From positions 1 through 33,894 of the forward strand of contig CAYIOA010000005.1 in assembly GCA_964364885.1 (NCBI GenBank): a stretch of 33,894 bases of DNA, read 5' to 3'. Position numbers and translations under genes: made by a program. This DNA comes from UBA73 sp964364885. GTDB taxonomy: Archaea > Nanobdellota > Nanobdellia > Pacearchaeales > GW2011-AR1. Numbering within the stretch: position 1 is the first letter of the stretch; each line of letters starts with the position of its first letter. Shown here piece after piece: positions 23,376 through 30,414 of this stretch. Below the pieces are notes generated by a model. The model saw only the letters and a program-made list of their open reading frames with translations, ran no database searches and was not told the DNA's origin.

Positions 23376-24183
23376 TTTTGTTTTCCTCCTGTGTTTTTTC
23401 AATTAATTTTTCAATTGCTTTCTCTTCCATTGAAGCTTTTGCTATGAAGTAAGATATTGTTTCTTTGGCGGTGTAGCCTATGTTAATTGCGAGCCCCAGC
23501 GCTTTAGAAAGAGAGAGGCGCAATTCCTCTAATGCCTCCTGCTTATTTATCCTTATGCTCTCGTATATTTTCTCTGTTTTTGAGTCATATGCCGCAACTG
23601 GCATAAATCCTACTTTTATTGGAAGGATGTTTAATTTGCTTAGAACATTGGATGTTTTCTCATTTATCGTCTCTCCTTTTTTTGATAGAGTTTTTCCTTG
23701 CTTTATAGCAAGCTTTCCGTTTTCAACTGCGACCTTCAGACCAACACTTGATAACTCTGATATTGCCGGGCCTGGCAGCAACTCTGTTGGACCTGCCTCG
23801 ATTGTTATGTCTTCCGGGGCTATGTCTCCTGTTTTCGCTTTTGCAGGGCTCTGATTATCTGCAAACCAGGCTGAAAGTTCAAATGCTTCGACATTAGAAA
23901 TGACTAGGGCTATGTTCTCTCCGATTAGTTTCTTCAGATTCTGCAGAGCACCTTTTTCTGTTCCCTCTATTGATCTGTCTACAAGAGATTTTTTAGCTAC
24001 AATAATCTCTGCCTTGCCGCGGAGATTCTTCTTTATTTTTTGAAATTGCGATGATGGAAGTCCTTTTGTTGAGACTAACAGTATTGTATTGGCATTTTTT
24101 AATTTGCGGGCTAATTCCTGAACAATTTTAATTTTTTCTTCTGAAACTTTCTTTAACTTGCCAGAGGGTTTTTTTGCAGCCAT
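23365..24183 (-). CDS. rpl10: Large ribosomal subunit protein P0 (L10), shortened C-terminus
   Basis: A 272-residue protein. The N-terminal rRNA-binding domain (about 10-110) has NTILLVSTKGLPSSQFQKIK and LRGKAEIIVAKK. The archaeal/eukaryotic insertion domain at about 115-190 contains AGPTELLPGPAISELSSVGL. The helical spine that binds P1 dimers (about 215-265) includes SKALGLAINIGY and TAKETISYFIAKA. Usual archaeal P0 is about 330-350 residues and ends in an acidic tail with a P1-like FG hook. Here the protein stops at EENKNGN without that tail. The ATG overlaps the rpl1 stop (TAATG). The gene is in the rpl1-P0-X-P1 operon. Confidence 0.93.
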   Translation of the reverse strand: MAAKKPSGKLKKVSEEKIKIVQELARKLKNANTILLVSTKGLPSSQFQKIKKNLRGKAEIIVAKKSLVDRSIEGTEKGALQNLKKLIGENIALVISNVEAFELSAWFADNQSPAKAKTGDIAPEDITIEAGPTELLPGPAISELSSVGLKVAVENGKLAIKQGKTLSKKGETINEKTSNVLSKLNILPIKVGFMPVAAYDSKTEKIYESIRINKQEALEELRLSLSKALGLAINIGYTAKETISYFIAKASMEEKAIEKLIEKTQEENKNGN

Positions 24184-24800
24184 TATTTTATCTCCAACTT
24201 TATAGGTTTAGTCATGGTAAACTTTATCATGACTGATTTTACGTTCTCAATCTTTTTGGGGAGAGCATTTAACAAGGACTTGTAGAAGAATTCCACATTT
24301 TCTATTATCTCCTGGTCTTTCATACTTTCTTTTCCAATCATTAATTTTATACTTGGCTCTTTTATCCTTATTTTGGTAGAAACTGCGATTTTTTCCAGAG
24401 CTTCCCTGATTGCACTCTCTTTTTCTTCCGATATTACTCCAAGCTGGGGGGAAGGCATTTTTCCAACAGGACCTAGAATTTTACCGAATGTTGTTGCAAC
24501 CGAAGGCATTAATTGAGCAAGAGATATGAAATAGTCGTAGTTTTTTACCAGGTTTTTTAATGCTTTTTTGTCCTTGTATTTTGAGAATTCTGGCTCTGTA
24601 ATAGTTGGTATCAGGGGAGATTTTGACTTTAAAAAGCCGCAAACCTTTTTTTCTTTTATTTTATTTGGAAGAACAATAATCAAATTTATGTTCTCTTTTT
24701 TCACATCCATGCCTCTTAAATTTATAATTAGGTCTAGAGTTTGATCGAATTTTCTTTTTTCTTCTTTTCTTAACTCGTTCAGTGCTTCTTGTACATTCAT
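24183..24800 (-). CDS. rpl1: Large ribosomal subunit protein L1
   Basis: A 205-residue protein from ATG 24800, chosen because GGAGAT sits 5-10 nt before it. An in-frame alternative ten codons upstream is not supported. It has the L1 pattern: KFDQTLDLIINLRGMDVKK, INLIIVLPN, and KILGPVGKMPSPQLG, the typical 23S rRNA-binding loop. It builds the mobile L1 stalk at the ribosomal E site. In methanogens L1 also represses its own mRNA, but no target site can be assigned here with confidence. The TATA-like element on the minus strand (about 24866-24878) gives a leader of roughly 40 nt. It is the first gene of the rpl1-P0-X-P1 operon in this genome. Confidence 0.93.
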   Translation of the reverse strand: MNVQEALNELRKEEKRKFDQTLDLIINLRGMDVKKENINLIIVLPNKIKEKKVCGFLKSKSPLIPTITEPEFSKYKDKKALKNLVKNYDYFISLAQLMPSVATTFGKILGPVGKMPSPQLGVISEEKESAIREALEKIAVSTKIRIKEPSIKLMIGKESMKDQEIIENVEFFYKSLLNALPKKIENVKSVMIKFTMTKPIKLEIK

Positions 24801-24870
24801 TTTATCTCCTACATTCTGCCTCAATCGCAAGAATTTCTGCTAGTTGAGGATGTAGTTCAGCGATAATTTT

Positions 24871-24960
24871 TTATATGTTTTGCGCTTTTAAATGTTTTGG
24901 TTGATTTGGCTTTTTGTAGTGTCCTCTATTAATGTTCTCTCGTGAGTTTAAGTTGCTCAT
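24871..24960 (-). CDS. Possible 29-residue basic small protein upstream of rpl1
   Basis: ATG 24960 to TAA 24871 encodes MSNLNSRENINRGHYKKPNQ and then PKHLKAQNI. It is hydrophilic and basic, with a composition like small nucleic-acid-binding proteins. AGGA lies about 10 nt upstream, but no clear TATA box was seen. Its stop lies within the rpl1 TATA region. It may be a real small protein, a gene remnant or chance. Confidence 0.25.
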   Translation of the reverse strand: MSNLNSRENINRGHYKKPNQPKHLKAQNI

Positions 24961-25109
24961 CTTTTTATTCCTTTCTTTTCTTCTCTAGAAAAGCTTGATA
25001 GGGAGTTCTAAGCTTTCCATTAGTTAAGCTCATGCTTGAATTGTCTAGAAAGGTAAGATAGAAGAAATTGATGACATTATGGATAACAGACTAAAAGAGG
25101 TAATTTTCT

Positions 25110-25195
25110 AAAAATCCATTAATTTTTCACTATCTGCCCACATTTTCCATACGCCAAAATAAATTATGCCCACAAAACTGGGTACTATATTTTCT
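25110..25195 (+). repeat. Dispersed repeat R2
   Basis: The second copy of R1 (21584-21670), in the same orientation, again upstream of a plus-strand gene. It is preceded by the end of a short remnant frame (IEEIDDIMDNRLKEVIF, then TAA at about 25109). This resembles R1, which starts at the end of a real gene. The core AAATTATGCCC is followed by an ACTGGG-type segment able to pair with GCCCA. Confidence 0.65.
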
Positions 25196-25251
25196 GATTA
25201 GGAAGCTTTAAAAAATATATTCTGAAGTAAATTTATAAGGATAATAAGATT

Positions 25252-26052
25252 ATGTTAGAAATGAAAGTTTTGGCTATTGGAGACCCACATGGAGATTTGG
25301 AAAAAGTAAAAAGAATCCCAGCTAAAGATGTAGATTTAATTCTCTTAACAGGAGATTTAGGTAGTGCTAGTTTAATGAGGAAAATGGCTTTTGAGAATGT
25401 TGATAGGCAAAAACAAGGCTTAGAGCCTAAGGAATTTAGTCCATCACAAAAGAAAAGAGCCTTCATGGAAGCATATACTTCTTCAATGAAAGTTGTAAAA
25501 TATTTAGCAAGATTTGCTCCCGTTTACACGATTTATGGAAATGTTGAAAGTTCTAATTCTGAAACAAGGAAAGAATCTAAAGAAATAGGATTACCTCTTC
25601 CTTTTCTGACAGACGACTTAAAAGATATAGATGGAGTAAGAATAATTAATAATAGACTTGCTAATGTTGAGGGTATTAGAATTGGAGGACTTCAGTACTT
25701 TGTTGATACTAATTGGGTACAAGACTTTAAGCCAAAAAAATATAGAGAAAGAATGAAAAAGGCGAAAAAGCAAACCGACAAGGCTAGAAATATTTTAAGA
25801 GGATTTGAAAATGTTGATGTTTTGGTTCATCATCAGCCACCTTATGGATTTTTAGATAAAGTTGGACCAATGGCTCCTAAGCACTGGCAAGGAAAACACG
25901 CCGGAAGTAAGCTTATCTTGGACTATATTAAAAGAGCGCAACCAAAGTATGCGTTCTGTGGTCATATTCATGAAGGAGAAGGTATGAAAAGAATTGGTAA
26001 AACAGAAGTTTACAATCTTGGTGTTTGTGGATATAAATTAATTACTTTATAA
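25252..26052 (+). CDS. Calcineurin-like metallophosphoesterase
   Basis: A 266-residue enzyme with the full metal-binding set: GDPHGD (10-15), LLTGDLG (near 33), YGNVES (near 98), VLVHHQPPYG (near 189) and FCGHIHEGEG (near 232). Such proteins hydrolyse phosphomono- or diesters with a dinuclear metal centre. The substrate (nucleotide, RNA or protein) cannot be told. The ATG at 25252 and one at 25261 (MKVLAIGDPHGD) are both possible, and a TATA box TTTATAAGG ending near 25239 favours the second for a leaderless transcript. It lies on the opposite strand between rpl11 and rpl1, a spot where archaea normally have no gene, and repeat R2 precedes it. Confidence 0.88.
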   Translation: MLEMKVLAIGDPHGDLEKVKRIPAKDVDLILLTGDLGSASLMRKMAFENVDRQKQGLEPKEFSPSQKKRAFMEAYTSSMKVVKYLARFAPVYTIYGNVESSNSETRKESKEIGLPLPFLTDDLKDIDGVRIINNRLANVEGIRIGGLQYFVDTNWVQDFKPKKYRERMKKAKKQTDKARNILRGFENVDVLVHHQPPYGFLDKVGPMAPKHWQGKHAGSKLILDYIKRAQPKYAFCGHIHEGEGMKRIGKTEVYNLGVCGYKLITL

Positions 26053-26138
26053 TTTTAGATCATCAAAAAAATATAGTGGACACTTCTGTACGCTAAATTT
26101 ATAAATTTCATTCTGCGTATGTTTCCCATCACGACAAT

Positions 26139-26834
26139 TTATTTCTTGCCTTTCGGCTTTGCTTCTGGTTTCTCTTCTTTTTTAGCTGGTGCGGCTTCAG
26201 TCTTTGCTGCTTCTGCTGCTGGCGGCGCTGCTTCGGCCTTTGCTGCTTCGGCTGCTGCCTTCGCTTCCTCGGCGGCTTTAGCTGCCTGTTCCTGTTTAGA
26301 TTTAACAGCTGCGAAAAATACTGCTAATTGCTTCTTTTTCTCTTCTGAAGTAACAGTTATCTCCTGGCTAATTTGAGCATTGTAGACTCCTGCGTCTATG
26401 TCTAATTCTATTTCTTTTGGCTCTTTGCTGTCTACATAAACTCCCATTGATGTGCATGTGCCGACGATGAGCTTTACTGCCGACTTCATATCTCTGGCCA
26501 GCAAGTTTGGCATTTTTGTTTTTGCTATACTTACGATAGACTCGAAGGAGATGTTTCCGACTTTGAAGTTATTTGGAACTCCAGATCCTTTTTCCAGGCT
26601 TAATTCTTTTTTTATTAATTCTGAGACAGGAGGAGAAAAGACTGATATTGTGTATGTTTTTGTTTTTCCATTAACATCTATTTCAACAGGAACCTTTGTG
26701 CCTTTGAACCCTGCTGTTTCTTTATTTACATCAGAAATAACTTTTCCGATGTTTATTCCCATTGGACCAAGCTGCTGAGCAACTGCCGGGCCAGGCTGCA
26801 TGTTTCCTCCCTCGACAATTAATTTAACTTTCAT
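26139..26834 (-). CDS. rpl11: Large ribosomal subunit protein L11 with an Ala/Glu/Lys-rich C-terminal extension
   Basis: A 231-residue protein from ATG 26834. The overlap with spt5 is 11 nt. An in-frame ATG seven codons upstream is less likely. The core (about 1-160) is typical L11: LIVEGGNMQPGPAVAQQLGP, MGINIGKVISDVNKETAGFK and KSAVKLIVGTCTSMGVYVD. It binds the GTPase-associated centre of 23S rRNA. The extra tail of about 65 residues is low-complexity AEEAKAAAEAAKAEAA-type sequence ending in KPEAKPKGKK. Archaeal L11 usually ends near 160 residues. The tail looks like the acidic, Ala-rich regions normally found on stalk proteins. Confidence 0.93.
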   Translation of the reverse strand: MKVKLIVEGGNMQPGPAVAQQLGPMGINIGKVISDVNKETAGFKGTKVPVEIDVNGKTKTYTISVFSPPVSELIKKELSLEKGSGVPNNFKVGNISFESIVSIAKTKMPNLLARDMKSAVKLIVGTCTSMGVYVDSKEPKEIELDIDAGVYNAQISQEITVTSEEKKKQLAVFFAAVKSKQEQAAKAAEEAKAAAEAAKAEAAPPAAEAAKTEAAPAKKEEKPEAKPKGKK

Positions 26835-27300
26835 CTTGCTCTGATTTCTCCGCATCTTCCTCCTTTTCGCGCCTTATAACCTTTACGTTGTCCATCTTTA
26901 CTGTTACAGGAATTGGAACTGAAGCTCCTAGGAGAGAGACTACTATTTCTCCTTTTTGCTTGTCTATTCTTGTTACTTTTGCCTGCTCTCCCTTGAATGT
27001 CTGGCCTATTATCTCTACTATATCACCTATTGTAATGTTCATTTCCTCGACTTTTGGCTCAAGCATATTTTTTATTTCGTCGTAAGAAACTGTTTTTCCT
27101 ATTATGCCTTTAACGTAAGGAAGATTAAACGCAGACTCTTCTGCTGATTCGCGGTCAGCTGCTTCAAGTATAATATACCCTTTGAGACCGTAAGGTCTGA
27201 CTAAGGCGAATATACTAAGAGCTTTTTTTTCAGCTCTCTTAGCAATCATTTCAATTGCTTTTTCTTCTTTGTTTGTTGTTACCTTTATTATGAAAAGCAT
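26824..27300 (-). CDS. spt5: Transcription elongation factor Spt5 (NusG family)
   Basis: A 158-residue protein. The N-terminal NGN domain (about 1-85) contains LFIIKVTTNKEEKAIEMIA, LVRPYGLKGYIILEA and LPYVKGIIG. The KOW domain at about 90-145 has ITIGDIVEIIGQTFKGEQAK and VTRIDKQKGEIVVSLLG. Spt5 binds the RNA polymerase clamp together with Spt4 to raise processivity. It overlaps rpl11 by 11 nt on the same strand, the conserved archaeal order. In many archaea secE lies just upstream. Here secE is about 5 kb away, next to ftsZ on the other strand. Confidence 0.95.
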   Translation of the reverse strand: MLFIIKVTTNKEEKAIEMIAKRAEKKALSIFALVRPYGLKGYIILEAADRESAEESAFNLPYVKGIIGKTVSYDEIKNMLEPKVEEMNITIGDIVEIIGQTFKGEQAKVTRIDKQKGEIVVSLLGASVPIPVTVKMDNVKVIRREKEEDAEKSEQDES

Positions 27301-27408
27301 TTTAAGCTCCGCTACTTCCTGATATTAAAGAAGTAGTTATAATAGTGGGAAATTAGGGTTTATAAATTTTCTTCTCCTGTTGGATTTTTGTAGTTCTTGG
27401 AGATAAGG

Positions 27409-27864
27409 CTAATTTGGCTGAGAGTCAAGCTTCCCGAGATACTCTTTAATCCTGTCTATTGTCTGGGGTATCAGGAATTTTTCTATTTTTATCTCGAATA
27501 TTTCTGATAATTGAGAAAATTCTGAGAGGCGATACTTATTTTCCTGCTTGTCTACCAGCATTGCATCTCTCAATCTTTTTAGCTGCCTTCTTATGTTTGA
27601 TTCTGCTAAGCCTTTATTCTCAAGAGAATTTTCTTTTCTTATCTCATAAACCTTGTCGCGAATCTCGAATGAAGAAAGCCATGATTTTTTCTTTCTTGCC
27701 TCCTCTAAAACAAACAATAAGTCAATTATTATGTCCCTGGAATCTCCCGGCTGCAACAAGCCGAGAGAGAGGCATATCTTTCTCATTAATTCTCTTTGTG
27801 TTGACTCGTAAGGTTTTTCGTATTTACGCAGTATTATTTCCCCAAGAGGAAGATCTTTTACCAT
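27409..27864 (-). CDS. Winged-helix DNA-binding-like protein
   Basis: A 151-residue protein. The central region looks like a winged helix: SWLSSFEIRDKVYEIRKE, NIRRQLKRLRDAMLV and a wing-like KQENKYRLSEF. The N-terminus (about 1-55) has EIILRKYEKPYESTQRELM and a helix, RDIIIDLLFVLEEA. The C-terminus is a further helical segment. The probable role is transcription regulation. The target and the precise family are not recognised. It is divergently arranged, about 50 nt apart, from the gene at 27914, so both may share a regulatory interval. Confidence 0.6.
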   Translation of the reverse strand: MVKDLPLGEIILRKYEKPYESTQRELMRKICLSLGLLQPGDSRDIIIDLLFVLEEARKKKSWLSSFEIRDKVYEIRKENSLENKGLAESNIRRQLKRLRDAMLVDKQENKYRLSEFSQLSEIFEIKIEKFLIPQTIDRIKEYLGKLDSQPN

Positions 27865-27913
27865 TTGTACTTTAATATAGCAATTATTATAAATCTAATG
27901 TTTTTAGTTTAGT

Positions 27914-28273
27914 ATGGATCTTGTGGCTTTTCTCGGAAATGATAAGGAGAACTGGGGACAGATAACTGCCTTGATAAACAAAATAAAAGAGTGCGATAAA
28001 ATTGTTTTGGTTAAGGATAAAGAGACTAAAGAATTTCCAAGCAATGAAAAGTGCATAATAATTGAAATTGACAGCAAAAGAAGTTTAACTGAAATAAAAA
28101 AAGAAATACATGACAAAATAAAACGAGAATTGAGCGAAGATTTTGAAGTTGCGCTTTCTATTGTTTCCGGCAGCGGCAAGGAGCATATGGCTTTGATATC
28201 TGCGCTGCTTAGCATTCCTGTTGGGGTAAGATTTGTTGCTTATACTAAAGAAGGCATAGAATTCTTTAATTAA
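27914..28273 (+). CDS. Small alpha/beta protein, CARF-like C-terminus, function unknown
   Basis: A 119-residue protein with a Rossmann-like alternation: DLVAFLGNDKENWGQITALI, then KIVLVKDKET, KCIIIEIDS, helices, then VALSIVSGSGKEHMALISAL, and finally VGVRFVAYTKEGIEFF. The SGSGKEHMALISALL-then-strand pattern resembles the ends of CARF-like domains such as the HFX_2341 regulator group, where a CARF domain is fused to a winged helix. Here a winged-helix gene is divergent next door rather than fused. This is a resemblance, not a certain assignment. A TATA box (TTATAAATC) lies about 20-25 nt upstream. The gene's 3' side carries repeat element A. Confidence 0.45.
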   Translation: MDLVAFLGNDKENWGQITALINKIKECDKIVLVKDKETKEFPSNEKCIIIEIDSKRSLTEIKKEIHDKIKRELSEDFEVALSIVSGSGKEHMALISALLSIPVGVRFVAYTKEGIEFFN

Positions 28274-28289
28274 GCGCAGTTTGGAATAG

Positions 28290-28410
28290 AGAGATTGCCT
28301 AAAATTTCGCTACATCAAGATTCTAATAGAATCTTGAGTGCCATCAAAGTTTGGGAAACTTTGAGGTCCCCACAGCAAGCTGCGGGTATTAAACCCAATT
28401 TGACAATAAA
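28290..28410. repeat. Mosaic hairpin element A
   Basis: The head AGAGATTGCC...CTACA (28290-28314) and the tail CAGCAAGCTGC...CAATTTGACAATAAA (28373-28410) are shared with element B (32248-32467). Between them are two hairpins, 28315-28337 (TCAAGATTCT/AGAATCTTGA) and 28344-28364 (TCAAAGTTT/AAACTTTGA), then a CAGC-AA-GCTG hairpin within CCC/GGG arms. It lies between convergent genes and runs into the protease stop codon. Confidence 0.8.
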
Positions 28411-29795
28411 GAGAAAACCCATCTGGCCATTAGCAAAATAACAACTGCTATTAGAGCATATGTTGCTATTTGATAAGACTTCTTGCCTATTTTCTCTTTT
28501 CCTGTTATGCCCCAGACTAGAAGATAAAAGAATCTTCCGCCGTCTAAAATTCCCAGAGGGAGCATATTGAAGAGAGCGACTGCAATGTTTATTACAACAA
28601 TCCACCACAACAAGAAATAAATAAACCATCCAAAATCTTTTAGGCTTGATTCATAGTAAATTCTGGGGTCTTTTATTTTTATTATTGAATTTTGATAAAT
28701 CTTGCCTAGAATACCGCGAGTCTGCACTGGCCAGAAACCTACTCCTAAAAATGATTTTCCTTCCCTTTCTCCCAGGACTATTTTATATTCTTTTATCTCT
28801 GAATTGCTGTCCAGATTATTCTTCAATACCGCAGTTCTAATTGTTACAGTATCTCCGGGTTTTAATGACTCCAAGGAACTAGCAAGATCATCATACGAAG
28901 AGATTTTCCCCCCGTCTATTTCTGTTATTGCCCCTTTTAATTGGGACCTGAAAGCAGGGGAGTCTATATAACCTATTATTGAAGGCGTGTTTTTTTCTAA
29001 TGAATCTGAAAGTGCTTGTTTATCTAAATAGAAAATCTGATTGCTTACGCTTACCTTGACAAGTTCCTCGCCAAGCGTGCTGTCTTCTAGAATAGTTATG
29101 TCTTTTAGAGGGATTTCTGCCAGGGCATATGTATTGAATTTCAATCCTGCTGGGGAAAATGCGCTGATAAAAAACAGCCATAAAACAAGCCCAAAGATTA
29201 TTGTCATTATTACGTTGGCAAATGTTCCTGCTGCCAGAACAGAAAGCTGCGGAAATTTTTTTGCCTTGGCCATCTGCTTTTCGTCAGGCTCGACAAATGC
29301 TCCCAGAATAGGGCCCATAAAGGCAAACCCTGTAGAGTGTATTTTGAAATTGTGCAAACGAGCAAAAAGTCCATGCGAGAATTCATGTGAAATTGCTACT
29401 ACGCCAAATGCTATAATGAAATAAGTAAAATAGAGAGGAGGCAATAATGATTCCAGGCCAAAAATTTTCGGGAAATAAGGGATTAAAGGGACAAGAGGAG
29501 GAGCCTTTATAACCTGAGAGATTTGTGTTGTCAGGTATAAATAAGTTGATTGAGCCATCAGCCAAATAATTGTAGCCATTAGTATTATTCCTGAAGCTAC
29601 TACAACATACCTCGCAGGCATTAGAATATTTTTGTATTTTTTGGCGATTTTGTCTATAAAATCAATGCCGAATTTTGTTTTATATAGATAAAGAATTCCC
29701 TGCCTTTCTAAATTCTTTTTTTTTGTCTGGATGAATAAAATTATAAAAATCGTGAAGATAGCTAAAAACGCCAAGTCATATATTACAAAACCCAT
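28389..29795 (-). CDS. Site-2 protease family (M50) intramembrane metalloprotease with PDZ domain
   Basis: A 468-residue protein from ATG 29795, supported by GAGGTGA directly upstream. A GTG two codons before is the alternative. About six membrane segments surround the HEFSH zinc site (near 137-141, HEXXH) and the second motif LPLGILDGGR (near 412-421, LDG). A PDZ-like domain at about 270-345 (FRSQLKGAITEIDGGKISSY) lies between them. The protease cleaves transmembrane proteins within the bilayer. Archaeal relatives process regulators and signal remnants, but the substrate here is unknown. The last residues (LLSNWV) and the stop lie in repeat element A, so the C-terminus was set by that insertion. 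It follows rpl40e and aIF5A on the same strand. Confidence 0.9.
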   Translation of the reverse strand: MGFVIYDLAFLAIFTIFIILFIQTKKKNLERQGILYLYKTKFGIDFIDKIAKKYKNILMPARYVVVASGIILMATIIWLMAQSTYLYLTTQISQVIKAPPLVPLIPYFPKIFGLESLLPPLYFTYFIIAFGVVAISHEFSHGLFARLHNFKIHSTGFAFMGPILGAFVEPDEKQMAKAKKFPQLSVLAAGTFANVIMTIIFGLVLWLFFISAFSPAGLKFNTYALAEIPLKDITILEDSTLGEELVKVSVSNQIFYLDKQALSDSLEKNTPSIIGYIDSPAFRSQLKGAITEIDGGKISSYDDLASSLESLKPGDTVTIRTAVLKNNLDSNSEIKEYKIVLGEREGKSFLGVGFWPVQTRGILGKIYQNSIIKIKDPRIYYESSLKDFGWFIYFLLWWIVVINIAVALFNMLPLGILDGGRFFYLLVWGITGKEKIGKKSYQIATYALIAVVILLMARWVFSLLSNWV

Positions 29796-29802
29796 TCTCA
29801 CC

Positions 29803-29967
29803 TCACTTCCTTCTTATCGTTCTGAACGAACGACCATTGCATTTTGGGCATTTTACTTTTCCAGAGATAATTCTAACTGACTGAGACCTTATTTTCTTGC
29901 TGCATCTTTTACAAACAAAAACGTCTGCAAACATTCTTTTCTGCGCAACAGCTATTTTTGTCGCCAT
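29803..29967 (-). CDS. rpl40e: Large ribosomal subunit protein L40e
   Basis: A 54-residue zinc-ribbon protein: MATKIAVAQKRMFADVFVCK, then RCSKKIRSQSV, KVKCPKC and a basic tail, FRTIRRK. The CxxC...CxxC zinc ribbon, the RMF-VFVCKRC opening and the RRK ending are typical of archaeal L40e. It is followed by the M50 gene with an 8-nt gap (GAGGTGA overlaps its TGA stop) and is preceded by aIF5A with a 3-nt gap, so all three are likely one transcript. The length is normal for the archaeal, ubiquitin-free form. Confidence 0.85.
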   Translation of the reverse strand: MATKIAVAQKRMFADVFVCKRCSKKIRSQSVRIISGKVKCPKCNGRSFRTIRRK

Positions 29968-29970
29968 CTA

Positions 29971-30360
29971 TTAAATTATCCTCATTATTACTTTTCTGCC
30001 TTCTATTTCCCAGTATTCAACCTGTTTTTCCGACTGCAATTCCTCTTTTAACTCTCCCTTATATGGGAGGTCTATTGTTTCATAACTTTCCAAGTCCATA
30101 ACAGAAGCTGTGTTTTCTGCGAAGTTTAATATCTGGGCTCTATGCTTTGTAACATTTGGAACATCAAAACGCTCGCCTCCGGGAACAGCCACAATTTTTT
30201 TCTTATTATTGAAAACGCCAACTGCTTCTATTCTGCACTTGCTTGCACCGTGCTTTCCTGTCTTGCTTATATCGTTTGACCTGACTGTATAAGGTTCGTT
30301 GTCAACAAGAATTATTGTTCCAGTTTTCGCATCTGTAGCATTAATAACTCGTAAAACCAT
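29971..30360 (-). CDS. eif5a: Translation initiation factor 5A (aIF5A)
   Basis: A 129-residue protein. The hypusination site is in SKTGKHGASKCR (K36), followed by the SH3-like domain and an OB-fold domain from about residue 70 (ILNFAENTASVMDLESYETI). Hypusine on K36 is made by deoxyhypusine synthase. The factor helps translate proline-rich and other hard stretches. It is the promoter-proximal gene of the aIF5A-rpl40e-M50 operon. Its TATA box, on the minus strand near 30382-30391, is shared with the divergent FKBP gene. Confidence 0.93.
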   Translation of the reverse strand: MVLRVINATDAKTGTIILVDNEPYTVRSNDISKTGKHGASKCRIEAVGVFNNKKKIVAVPGGERFDVPNVTKHRAQILNFAENTASVMDLESYETIDLPYKGELKEELQSEKQVEYWEIEGRKVIMRII

Positions 30361-30381
30361 GACTCAACTTCACAAGAAATG

Positions 30382-30391
30382 TTTATAAAAC
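30382..30391. promoter_or_regulatory. Shared bidirectional TATA box between aIF5A and FKBP genes
   Basis: The plus-strand TTTATAAA is its own reverse complement, so TBP could bind in either orientation. It lies 24-34 nt from both start codons (30360 on minus, 30415 on plus), which suits leaderless transcription in both directions. Confidence 0.5.
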
Positions 30392-30414
30392 TTACTACTT
30401 AACCTTCTTTGGCT

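Noticed and set aside
28290..28410. Elements A and B considered as intrinsic terminators
   Set aside because: The hairpins lack following T tracts and occur in series with a conserved head and tail, so a simple terminator does not explain them.
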